Source of the DNA: Narthecium ossifragum | Taxonomy: Eukaryota > Streptophyta > Magnoliopsida > Dioscoreales > Nartheciaceae | Assembly: GCA_963920575.1 (NCBI GenBank) | Contig: OY986970.1 | Coordinates: forward strand, 20,095,274-20,159,273 | Direction: 5' to 3' | Length of the DNA stretch: 64,000 nucleotides | Part shown: piece after piece, positions 1 through 10,300 of the stretch | Layout of the letters: every line of letters begins with the position of its first letter | Position numbering within the stretch: position 1 is the stretch's first letter | Notes under the pieces: model-generated | Told to the model about the DNA's origin: nothing | Database searches by the model: none | What the model saw: the letters and a program-made list of their open reading frames with translations, nothing else | Position numbers and translations under genes: made by a program

Positions 1-166
1 ACAATGCACAAAAAATACCAAAAATAGAGGATCCAAATCCAAAAACGAAAGCAATAAAAATTTGTATCATTACATAATATGTAAGGCTCAAGCCTCAACG
101 GCTCAAGTTAACTTTATTATATAAAATATTCATATTTTTAAATAATTTTAATTTTAAATAGGTAAA

Positions 167-249
167 ACGGGTTACCATTAGCCAAATATTGAATACCCAA
201 ACCCGATTCCATCGTACGGGTTACCATTAGCCAAATATTGAATACCCAA
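167..249. repeat. 34-bp direct repeat, two copies
   Basis: A 34-base unit starting ACGGGTTACCATTAGCC occurs at 167-200 and again at 216-249, a period of 49 bases. The A/T-rich sequence on either side and the CCGACCCGTTT that follows resemble the CCCG-rich subterminal repeats of the hAT element at 35612-37127, so this may be a decayed transposon end. That link is an inference. Confidence 0.6.
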
Positions 250-284
250 TCCGACCCGTTTCTAACTAATTTGGGCGGTCCGGA

Positions 285-560
285 CTAGTGCCACCTCTCC
301 CTCTCCCTCCCTTGCTCCCTCCCTCCCTCTCGTATGTGTATGTGATGTATATTATATATTTTTCATATATATATAGTGTTTGTATGTTATATTTATGTAT
401 ATATCTATCTTATAAAGTAACGTTTTATGACGCGACATCTGAGTGAGTATTGGGGTGTGGTGGTTATGCGTGCCAGGTGGTTAGGGGGGGCCACCTAGTG
501 TATGTTATATATACATATATTCATAACATACATACAGCTAATACATATGTGTATATTATA
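285..560. repeat. low-complexity CT-rich then TA-rich tract
   Basis: A run of CTCCCTCC units (about 295-330) is followed by TATA/TGTATG-rich sequence to about 560. I see no coding signal here. It lies downstream of the minus-strand E3 ligase exons, where introns or 3' UTR would be expected. Confidence 0.6.
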
Positions 561-1153
561 TATTTTTTGTATATGCTATATAACACTGTCGGGTAGAACG
601 CTTATGAATTGCCAAACAACTAAAAAGATAAGATGCACTTGTTCATATCCGAACCAACATTTATTTGAATTTCATACAAGTGGTGATAATTGAGCATATT
701 AACTAGTAAATAGTTTTATAACCCTATCTAAATAAAGACAGGAATGCAGAAATCTTCATCTGGAGATGTCTAAGGAAGTGATCTTGTAGAGACACATTGT
801 AATAAAGTAAGAATTCATACTTATTTAGAAGATGGATGGAATACATATATCAGCATACCAAATTATGTGGAAAACTTAAAATCAACAAAATTGACGAAAA
901 AATAGGAGAATAAGAAGTGAGCATAGATAGAAGTTTGAAATATTTTTGCTTTCCACCAACGCAATACCTAGCAAAACATCAGCTTTAATAAGAAAGTCTC
1001 GAATAGATCTTAGAAAATGTTTTTGAACTCATGCTGCCACTAACATTTCCAATCTAGGGAAGTATTGCTTGAGTGCAGGTGCACATGCTGTAAAGTTGAA
1101 TAGACCTAGAGAAAGAGAGCAAAAAAATAAAATGAATAAGAGAATGGTTTCAC

Positions 1154-2812
1154 CTCTTGTGGAAGAATCCTTAAACTTCCACTGTTAGCTTCTGGAGTTG
1201 CCTGAGATAGCATCCAAGGCATTCTGTATATTACTTCAGCATCGGATGTGAAAAGCGGTAAACTGAAACCTGAACTCAAACAGGTCTGATAAGGATTTAT
1301 ACTCCCGGGAGGCATAGTGTTGGAAGGATGATAGTGATAAGGTGGTGCAGTCACTTGGGTATAACTTGGAACATGCATGTTTGGCATAGGTGGTAAATGC
1401 TGTTGGAAATTCGGCACAGCTAAAGGATGCAGAAAGAGCGCAGCGTTTGGGTTTGTCGAGGTTTCTTGGTACCCATGAACACTGCTCGAACCAAGACATC
1501 TCCCTAGAGAAAACAGTATAAACTTAGTTAGAAGTCCAAAAGTTTAAGAAGTTGTAAAGCTCCAACTAAACTTTACAAACATGTGAAACATTTCTAAAAG
1601 TGCTCTAATGCTTGTTTCCAGTCAAGGAAACAGCATGGCCAACTACAGAAGAAGTAATCAGGATTTGGAATTGAATAAAGTTCCAGTCATGTAGATATGA
1701 TCAGCGAACAAAGAAGGATCTTTATACAATAAGAGAGCCTTATATGGTAGAAGTATGAAAAGAGATTACAAAGTTCCGTCAACATAACAAAGTTATTTAG
1801 CAGCTTTAAGAAAGCTAATACAGCACAAAATGCTCTTGATGACAATAGCAGGTGAAAGAACTACAAAGATGAGAGCGTAAATAGAAATAATTTGGTCATA
1901 GCATTGGTTATAAAAATCTTTCCACATAATCCAGCACTTACCTTGCGGATAAGTCATTGCCTGATTGTTATTCCAGTAGTTGCCACCTCCAGCATTGCTT
2001 GCACAATGGGCCAGCCAGGCATTGCTGGTAGGTTGAAAGGAATGGCCCATATTACTCCCCTGATATACCGAGTTATGATGATGAACTAGTGCAGGTTCAT
2101 GATGATGGTTGATGCCACTAGACCTGCTTCTCACACTTCTATTAGACCCTTCAATTGTTGGCCGAATGCTATTTCCTTGATATGCAGGCGGATCAAAAGT
2201 TGCGGCACCCAAAAAGTTGATCCCAGTTTCATATCGCTCCTCCCACTGTGGCTGTCCAGAAGTTACAGAGGGATGTGATGAAAAGCCTGAGCTTGCCAAA
2301 CCATTTACATGGTAATAGTTTCCTGGAACCACATCTAAGTTCTTCCTTTTACAGGTTCCTCTCCCACTATCAACCAAATAATTATGCCTACCATACTCAT
2401 CAATGATAGTTTCTAGAGATCTGTAATCAGTGGCAATAGAGGACAGCGATGTATCAGTAGCACCATTGTTCTGAGAAGCAGAGTAAATCCCACCAGAAGA
2501 TGAAGGCATACAAGGGCTATAGAAGTTAGATTGAACAGTACTGCCCATATCAGTATTCGGAAGATAATGCTGATTTTGCATGTTGTTATACTGGCTTCCA
2601 TAGAGAATGCTCACATCATGATGACCTCTAAATTGGTGAAAGTCATGGTCTGCATTGTTTCTTGAAGCAGATAAGGGTGGATTCATGCTTCGATCTGCAT
2701 AATTAATGAGGTTGCCAGAAAGGAAGCCTTGGTCAGGAAGAAAATGACTATGATACTGCCCTGATCCCTGATCAAGCATTTGATAAGTGCATATTGTGCT
2801 TCGCTGACCCAT
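1154..2812 (-). CDS. RING-type E3 ubiquitin ligase, HIP1/ZFP1/RHG1A group, N-terminal part
   Basis: Two coding exons are readable: exon 1 at 2812-1942 (ATG at 2812; donor CCGCAAG/GTAAGT) and exon 2 at 1503-1154 (acceptor TTTTCTCTAG; donor ACAAGAG/GTG). Together they give 407 codons in phase. The protein begins MGQRSTICTYQMLD and has the features of this plant family: an N-terminal QMLD segment, a low-complexity N/S/H-rich middle, SRGTCKRKNLDV, and near the end SGSLRILPQE, where family members read LRVLPxDEVA. Family members end in a RING-H2 domain that recruits an E2 and ubiquitinates targets. That domain is not visible between position 1 and 1153, so it lies beyond the left edge or has been lost. 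A weak IGNVS match at about 1010-1062 could be a further exon but runs into a stop. The 5' UTR intron probably spans about 4190-2835. The family call rests on remembered similarity. Confidence 0.72.
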
Positions 2813-4190
2813 GCTTAAGAACACAGTTTCTAAAACTCCACAGTGCAATAATGATTTGCGTGAAGCAAATGATTCTTGCTTCAGCACGACTTAGGTTCTG
2901 CTTGCCTATAATAGCAGTTGGGAGGACAATTAGGAAACTATCAACGAGACTGTTTAACTTGAGAAATAATTTTCTGTACACAATATGGAGAGAAAGAATG
3001 CCTTCTATAAATAACATCGGATCAAAAGGGAATATCATCGAACCCTAAAGTACCAAACAAAATGGTGACTACACATGATTCACAAATTGTCATTGTCATT
3101 TATAACCATCGAGCCTACCAACCGACCTTGTCAACTTCTTGAATCATATAGCCAATCACATTGAAAGGCTATAAATGATAATTGATTTCTCCGACAATGT
3201 CAAGTTAGTTAATATCTTATGACTGCTTAAAATTCAGGAACAAGATCACCAAAAATCAAAATTCACAAAGGGAATCGATTTGCTCATCCCGATTACACAA
3301 TATATCACAAACCTGGTATACAGCTGGCAGAGTTCAGCTGTATTTCCTGAGGCCTCACTTAATACAAAGCGACAGTAACATATTGAGTTATCCCAAGTCC
3401 TTTAGAACAACAAGCCTTCAGAAAGTCCCATGTCTTGAGTCTTGACACAGTTTACGTGATAAGCATAGTAATTGATTACCTGATACCATTACAACGATCA
3501 CAATGTCAAGATAAAATGGCAAGATGTACTTCATAGACTCATATGCCTGCATAATTCAAAAGCGTTTAGCTGTTGGCTATCAGCAGCTAGTTTAAACGTT
3601 AATACCTCCATCCCTTCTTAGCTCCTCCCCGTTCTCTTTCTCAAACCATACACAAGCTCAAACCATCCTGCAGGCCCCAAAATGATTAAACCTAGCTCAT
3701 TTCTGAGCTCCTCCGCTCCAACTGGAACCAATCTCCTAATGAGAAAGATCCATATTCCCAATCACAGTCAAAACAACATCCTAAACTCACAACTCCCTCA
3801 CAAAATGCCCGTAAAATTCCAAAACTCTAACGTAAATCCAAAACCAAATCAGCAAAACAAGAGGGCAACAACCCGATAGGCAATTCCATACCTCCAAAGG
3901 CTCACCATTCCGAAAAACCTCTCCTGTCACGGAAATCGTTCCTCTCTGAAACCAAATCACCCATATCATCCACCAGGAAAGGCCCCCCACCATCATCCAC
4001 GCCGAAATATTCCATCTTGCCAACCAAAAGTTACGAAACCCCCAAAAAATAACACTTAAAAAAAACACAGAATCCACTAGATCGCAGTCTGTAAAGGGTC
4101 CAATTCTCGAAACCCAGCAACGAAGAAATCGAATTGAGAGCTTAGAAGCAAGGAATCCAAGCTCGGGGGCAAGGGTTTGGACGAGAGTAC

Positions 4191-4332
4191 CCTGGGAATC
4201 GCGGCGATTCGTTCCGTGGAGAAGCCCAGCTGAGGAGAGGATAGGAACCGGTCGGAAGAGGGGAAGAAGAGACGGAGAAGGAGGAGAAGACGAGGCGGTG
4301 GTGGGCGTTGGGACGTGGGTTTCTTTAACCAT
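4191..4332 (-). other. probable non-coding first exon of the E3 ligase gene
   Basis: On the minus strand a CT-rich leader (about 4332-4191) ends at CCCAGG/GTACTC, a usable donor. An acceptor-like TTTTAG lies about 25 bases upstream of the ATG at 2812. Genes of this family often have a leader intron. The reading frame here (starting MVKETHVPTPTT) is not family-like, so I treat it as 5' UTR, not coding. Confidence 0.45.
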
Positions 4333-4474
4333 TTATTTTAGTCGGTTTTTTTTTCCAAATGGGTGGGTAAATTATTTGGGGGAAAACACCACCAAACTGA
4401 TTGGATACCAATTGTACGCCAAAAAGGATCCCCCCCTCCCTCACACGTAGGATTAGTGCCACGTCGGACAATTG

Positions 4475-4482
4475 CCACGTGG
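4475..4482. promoter_or_regulatory. G-box/ABRE-type motif CCACGTGG
   Basis: A palindromic CCACGTGG core lies about 145 bases upstream of the probable transcription start of the minus-strand E3 ligase gene, just after ACGTCGG. G-box cores bind plant bZIP and bHLH factors. The placement is promoter-like; function is inferred. Confidence 0.45.
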
Positions 4483-4657
4483 AATGAGCGGTGGTGGTGA
4501 TCTGGTGGAAACGGACGGTCTAGAATTTCATTTTATCTCTCTCCCCTTAATTAATTAACCAATCGTTACTAAATTTTAGAATTAATTACAAATATATCCG
4601 TGTAAACTTTTGTATCTACACTGGTGTGGAGCCCGTGCCCGTTACTGAGAACGGGGG

Positions 4658-4665
4658 ACACGTGG
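4658..4665. promoter_or_regulatory. second G-box motif ACACGTGG
   Basis: ACACGTGG, with a CACGTG core, is about 180 bases further from the E3 ligase gene than the CCACGTGG site. Two G-boxes close together suggest abscisic-acid or light-responsive control. The rest of 4670-5473 is A/T-rich and shows no gene. Confidence 0.4.
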
Positions 4666-5644
4666 TGAATGAGTGGGTGTTACTGTAGAGAGAGCAAAAC
4701 GTGGGGAGTTTTCACCTTGTCACTCAGGAACTCAGGCTGTCATGGTTATTAAAGCACCGTCCGCCTCTTATATTTCCACCGCCAGGCGTCAGCTATCTCC
4801 CTAATCTGTCTTATAAGTTGATAATTTTCCCTAATTTTCCTTAACGTGAATAAAATACTTAAAGGGTATTTAAATTATTTTACATATTTAACTCGACGAA
4901 AGCTCGTAGAAGGATAAATTTGTGAATTGTTTAGGATAGTGGTGGATAATTTTATAAATAGTCAAATATCATGGGATAATTATGTAAATACGAGTGCTTT
5001 CATGAAACCTTTTGTAACTAACCCTACTTTTATTGTTCATTCGCCAGGCAAAATTAAAAATCGCAAACACTATTCTTATAAATTTCCGATTCATATGCTT
5101 CATGCATCAAACTCATTAAACATGATTTTTGAATGAGATTACACATGGTGTCCAAATATTACTTGACAAATAGGGATAGAAAAGGAGCACGACCTTCCCA
5201 CGAAGCATATCTTCTGACTATCCTAATCTAGACAACCACCAAGCAAAAAGAAAGACCTGACTTGGGGGTTTATTTCAAAAGCATCACTGGGCTTCGATGG
5301 TGAATTAAATATACACTAAATAATCATCCTACCTAATTAACCCAGCTGAATCACGTGGAACATGGTCTTGTTGCTTGGGAGAACCGAGTGTCAAGAAAAC
5401 ACGTCGAGGAGACCGTGCCCAGTCATAGTCTTGACCAAAACCATTAGATTGACCAAACTACAGAGACATATACTAGGGGTTTTTACATATCTATCCTTCA
5501 AAAATTTTTAAATATCACAATTACCCCTATATTTTTTCGGCTTACTAAAATACCCTTCAAATTTTGAACAATCCGTAAACCTACCCCTCGGTTTACTTAC
5601 CGGTGAATCTTCATGGAATATTCCTAACGCCGTTAACGGCGCAA

Positions 5645-6057
5645 TGTAAAAAGACCTCCTCGCCCTCTTCTTCATCTCCTACGTCGCCGTCTTCCTCCTC
5701 GTCTGGTCCGTCGTCTTCCCCTCCCTCTTCGACCTCCTCCTCCTCCTCCTCCCCACCTCCTCCCCTCTCCTCCACCATCCCCTTCCCGTCCAGATCACTC
5801 CTATGGAGGAACCCCAATCAGCATCTAAATCCCCTCCTCTCCCTGGCCACACCCGCAACCTCAGCCTCGTCGTCTCCGGCCTTGACTTCTCGAATGACAA
5901 CCTCGACCTTAATGCCTCCGAGCTCCATAAGTCCGCCCAGCACGCCTGGAGCGTGGGCGCTAGGCTTTTCGAGGAGCTCGAGTCGATGCCTCCGGAAGCC
6001 ACGAACAAGAAGAACCGGTCGACGGAGGTCTCCTGCCCGCCCTCCATCACGCTCGCC
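5645..6057 (+). pseudogene. captured beta-1,3-galactosyltransferase-like N-terminal fragment
   Basis: The frame reads a hydrophobic anchor-like stretch (LFFISYVAVFLLVWS) followed by a short stem, then LHKSAQHAWSVGARLFEEL and SCPPSITL. The last two resemble the stem and the conserved CPxSISL segment of plant GT31 hydroxyproline/beta-1,3-galactosyltransferases, which act in the Golgi. No galectin or catalytic domain follows, and the frame at the expected start has a stop (ATG TAA). It sits inside the TIR element and joins the LRR fragment in frame. The family assignment is by memory and only moderately sure. Confidence 0.45.
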
Positions 6058-6281
6058 CAAGCCGCCAAGCTCCGCCAGCTCCACCTCTTCGACAACCGCC
6101 TCTCTGGCCCCCTCCCACCAGAGCTCGGCAATGCGTCATTTTTAGAGTCTCTCCGCGCGCGGTGGCAATCGCGACCTCTCCGGCCCCATCCCGGAGGCCT
6201 TTGGCTCCCTCGCCAACCTCTCTGTTCTTGGCCTCTCGAACACCAAGATCTCCGGGGCCATCCCTCCTTTGTTGGGTTCAC
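6058..6281 (+). pseudogene. captured LRR receptor kinase fragment (RGI/LRR-XI type)
   Basis: LRR repeats are clear: LRQLHLFDNRLSGPLPPELGN, then, after a small frameshift near 6160, DLSGPIPEAFGSLANL and LGLSNTKISGAIPPLLG. The NRDLSGPIPE and NTKISG wording is typical of subfamily XI receptor kinases that read RGF-type peptides. Only about three repeats remain, with no membrane or kinase part. The frameshift and truncation mean this is not a functional receptor. Confidence 0.7.
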
Positions 6282-6490
6282 TCCCCTTTGAGTGGTCGGT
6301 GGCCGGCATGCTCCCGTCGCTGCTAGCCAACGTCCACCGCATCTACGACTGGACCGCCGACATCCTCGTCGTCGTAGGATGCAACCTTCTCCTTCAGAGG
6401 CCTAGGTTGGTGTTCGGCATCGACCCAACGTGCAGCTTGGTGTTCGGCATCGACCCCGCCTACCTCTCGCCGGGGTTGCCGGCGGACCTC
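6282..6490 (+). pseudogene. captured cytochrome P450 fragment (CYP96-like)
   Basis: WSVAGMLPSLLANVHRIYD, followed by WTADIL and GCN, matches the proline-rich entry region of CYP86-clan P450s, which read 'WPxxGMLPxLLAN(V/I)HRxHDW'. A second piece reads LVFGIDPAYLSPGLP, resembling the 'VFGVDPxCLxxG(L/F)P' segment of CYP96 enzymes (mid-chain alkane or fatty acid hydroxylation). A short LVFGIDP duplication precedes it. The oxygen-binding helix and haem-cysteine loop are absent, so this is a dead fragment. Confidence 0.62.
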
Positions 6491-7311
6491 CCCCCAACCC
6501 CCGGCGGGTGCTCCCTCTCTCTCTCCGTCTCTCTCTCTCTTCCTACGTCAGCAAACCAAGGAAAACAGTAATAGCCGGTCAAAATTGCCTACGTCAGCAA
6601 ATCGACAGTCAAAATACATAGGTCAAAATTGATGAAAACACAGGTAAGCGAAATGAGTAATTAAGTAATTTACATACCCCGATTAGTGATTAAACCATGA
6701 TTAAGTTAGATGGATAGACGGAGGGGTAGGTTTACGGATTGTTCAAAATTTGAAGGGTATTTTAGTAAGTCGGAATAATATAGGGGTAATTGTGATATTT
6801 AAAAACTTTTGAAGGATAGATATGTAAAAACCCCTAAGATAATTTAAGGTCCTTGCATACATCAACGCTGTTCAGATCACCTGCCCACATACACTGCCTC
6901 CTGTAGATGATGCCAACATTAAAACAAAGAATCAACTCAACGCAGATGTCTCCTGTTAATGACAACCAACTCTGGAAGATGAGCGATCATGTCGGAGGTT
7001 TTGGATGCAACTGTGGACAGAACACGGAAAATGGATACAGTTGTGTTTATTTGCCAGAGAGGATGTTTATCATGAGTCTAATTCATAACCATCAGCAGCT
7101 ACTACATTGAATTTTAGAAACCATAATATTTAAATATAAAACAAGAAGATAGAAGATTACTAAGTGATCAAATTACAGATACTCAGAAATCCATAAATTT
7201 GCCCGTTGCATCATTGGCATAAAAACTTGGTGAAAACCATCTAATTAATAATTTAGATAGTAAGGAGCCATCTATCTGGTTTTCTGACAAGCTGTTAGAG
7301 TTCACAAGAAA

Positions 7312-10300
7312 TCATTTGCGAGCTTCAGCCTTCTTCACTTCCTTAGCTGTAAACACATGACCAAGGTTAATTAGAAAATGCAGTAAGTAAGAATTTTGTT
7401 TCAGCAAATGAAGATAAAATCAATAACAAATATGATATGTCCACCAGCACTGGGATACTGCTCAGAAAATTAAAATTCAAAATATAGAAAAGGAACAAGT
7501 AATAGAAAGTCCAATATATGGACCAATTAAGACTCTCAGAAAAAGAAAGATGAAAACCCTTGCAGGATCGCCATTTGATCTGCACATTACAGAGGAAAAC
7601 TACAGAGTATGAGAGTTCTAAAAGAAAATAATACCAGCTTTTTCCTCTTCTCGCTTCTTTGCAGCCTCGGCTCTCTGTTGACGTATCATAGCTAGACGTT
7701 CTGAGGAAAAATAAATATGAACATAAAAGAATGTAAGTTCAATTGACAGTACTTTTAAATGAAGATCTAGCAAAGAAGAACATATAAATAAAAAAACAAA
7801 AAGTGTTTTTTTTTCATTTAGTACCGAGATCTTTTTTAGCTTGGTCAGTTTTGCCTTGTTCTTGTAGCCTCATGTATCGCTCATGAGCCCTTTGTTTTTC
7901 AATCTCCTCCCTGTAAGAGACGATAAAAGAGATTGCTGGGGAATTAGCTATGTTAGGGCAGAAAAAGAAAAGAACCCTCTAAATTAAGATAAATTATAAT
8001 TAATATAGCCAGCGAAACACAAGGCCAGCTACTGTCTTATTTCCAAGAGCCAAGGAAAACCTTATTACCAATAAGTTTCCAGCTGCTCTTTGCAATAATT
8101 TAAATGGATAAGCTTCAGTAATACAAACTTTTGAAGAACCTGATTTCCTCATATGCATGCATCCCCCACAAGGACAGAGCAAACAAAAAAAAAAAGAGAA
8201 CAGGCATTACTTTATCATTTGTTCCATTTGTGATTGCTTGCAGGCACACACACCCTGACAGGGGTGAACACAAAGCACGCACACCCATGCATAAGCGTCT
8301 CAGCTCGCCAAAAGGAGAACATGCACACCTACACAATCATGCACGCATGAACATCCCTATCTGTTTATCTGCATGTGTACATCTTGAAATATGCATATGA
8401 CAATACGTACTTCCATACCTATGCCTATACATGCGTATATGCCTACTAAAAACCTTTATGAGCCAGCCTACAAAACCTTAAAGAGAGATAGATCTTCTAA
8501 ACAACATTTTCCTATGTACTAATTCTGCTGCAGGCGGGTAGAGGGAATCGAGATAGCAAATTTTCTATGAGTACATTGGAAAGAAATAAATTAATGCACC
8601 CAAGCTAAAGGTTCAATTTCGCTCCTAAACAATCATATGGGAGATGGAGGACGTACAGACCCAAAGCACATTACCATTTTCAGAAAGAGTGGATCTTTCC
8701 AATCCATCGTTGGCCTGTAACCTAATAAGTTATCTGACGAGGCGAGCAAATCTAGGCAGAAACATTATGTCTCAATGTCAACTCTCCCTCACCAAATTAA
8801 TACATTTCTAGGTTGTAACTTTCTCAGAACATATTCTATTCATAGGTGGATGTCTATTACGAGCATTTTGCTCATAAACCTTCCAGCCTCGCGTGCCGGG
8901 TCATTGCAGGCGGAACGCCGGTGTTGGGGTTCTCTGGAACTTAGGGTCCTCCCTCGCTATGGTGGCGAAGGGAGGAGTCCCGGGTGCTAGCCCTAATCGT
9001 CCAGATAAGGGGCCGGGGTGATCGGCTCAAGTCGATGCGGTGAAATGGGAAATTGGTGCGGCGGAAGAGGGAGTCGACTCAGAAGACGGTGTGGCACGGG
9101 CTCGACGCAGGGACGGCGTGGACGTGGCACAAGGGGCGCGGCGCGGGTGTCGAGTGGTACGGTGCGTGGCGCAGCACAGGTTGCCGGTTGAGGGGTGCGG
9201 CGAGGGTGGCACGTTAGGCGACGGCGCGAGCGTAGCGGCGTTAGCGCGAGGGCGTCTGGAGCCGCGGGCCGTGGGGAAAAGGCGTCGACGACGGAGGAAG
9301 GGGAGTGAGGAAGAGAGGGGGCCAGGGAAGAGAGGAGGGGGCGACGGTGAGGCGGGAGCGGCGGCGGTGGAGAGGAGCAGCGGCGGAGGTGTCAAGGGAG
9401 GAGAGGAGGTGAGAGAGAGGGAAGGACGGCCTGGACATTTAAGGAAGGAGAGGCGGAGCCCAGGTCGGAGAAGGAGAGGAAGGCCAACGGAATTTGAGTG
9501 GAGATGGGAGAAGGAAGGAGAAAGAGGCGGTGAAGATTGGAGTTAGAGTAGGAGTAGGAGGAGTAGGAGAAGAGAGTCTGGTTGGAGAGGAAGTAGGGAA
9601 AAAGAGAAGAGGAAGGAGGAAAGAAGATAGAGAAGGACGGGGACCGGTGAGGTGGCGCCGGACGGCGGCGGCGAGCCGGACAGGGCCGTTCAGGGGGGGG
9701 GGGGGGGGGGGGGTCGCGACAAAGAAGCGCGACGGGCTTGGCGCGCCCTAAGGCGCAAGCAGGCGGCTGCCTCTCCGCGAGAGAGGTGGCGCGAGGGACG
9801 GGTGGCGCCGGAGTCAGGGAAGAAGAGAGGGAAGAAGAGAGGGCCGGAGTGGGGGGATGAAGAAGGAAAAGAGAGAGAGAGAGAGGCCGCGGGAGCAGCA
9901 TGGGCGCAGTGCGCGAGCCGACGGGCGCCAAGGGAGGAGAGAGAAAGTGGAGGCCGAAGGAAAGGGAAAGAAGAGAGAGAGACATAGGAAAGAGAAGGGG
10001 AGCGGCTTGGTCGTGAGTGCTGTCGGCGGCGTAAGGCGGCTTGAGGCCGGAAGCATCGGAACAGAGGAGGGGGGAGAGCAGTACCCGAAAGGAGGGATCA
10101 CCAGCGAGGGCACCGGCGATTTTCACGGTCAGAGCCCTGATCCGGAGCCTCACGAAGTGGTTGACTTGGGAGTGAACTTCCTAAAACAATCCCTTCATCA
10201 AGAGAACCGAGCTTGGTGACATAAGTCTTTGAGGGTTTTAATTATTTCTTGATTGATTAACTAGAGGTTATGAGGCCTTTATATAGGCATCATACAAAAG

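Larger units (their letters stand above)
5474..6836. mobile_element. Pack-MULE-like TIR element carrying three host gene fragments
   Basis: Two 116-bp inverted repeats, 5474-5589 and 6721-6836, bound a 1363-bp element. Each starts TAGGGGTTTTTACATATC from the outside and they differ at only a few positions. The interior is GC-rich and coding-like, unlike the A/T-rich flanks, and holds pieces of three unrelated genes in the same direction. That is the hallmark of Mutator-like elements that capture host exons. No transposase is present. I could not find a 9-bp target duplication (flanks GACATATAC and AGATAATTT), so the superfamily is inferred from TIR length and content. Confidence 0.8.

Noticed and set aside
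3787..4332. 181-codon minus-strand frame upstream of the E3 ligase
   Set aside because: Its first part fits a CT-rich 5' UTR exon with a donor at 4190; the rest would be intron.
9040..10219. Several overlapping long open frames on both strands in the GC- and purine-rich tract
   Set aside because: They are compositional, in all frames, and lie in an intron with LTR-like sequence and a 21-G run.
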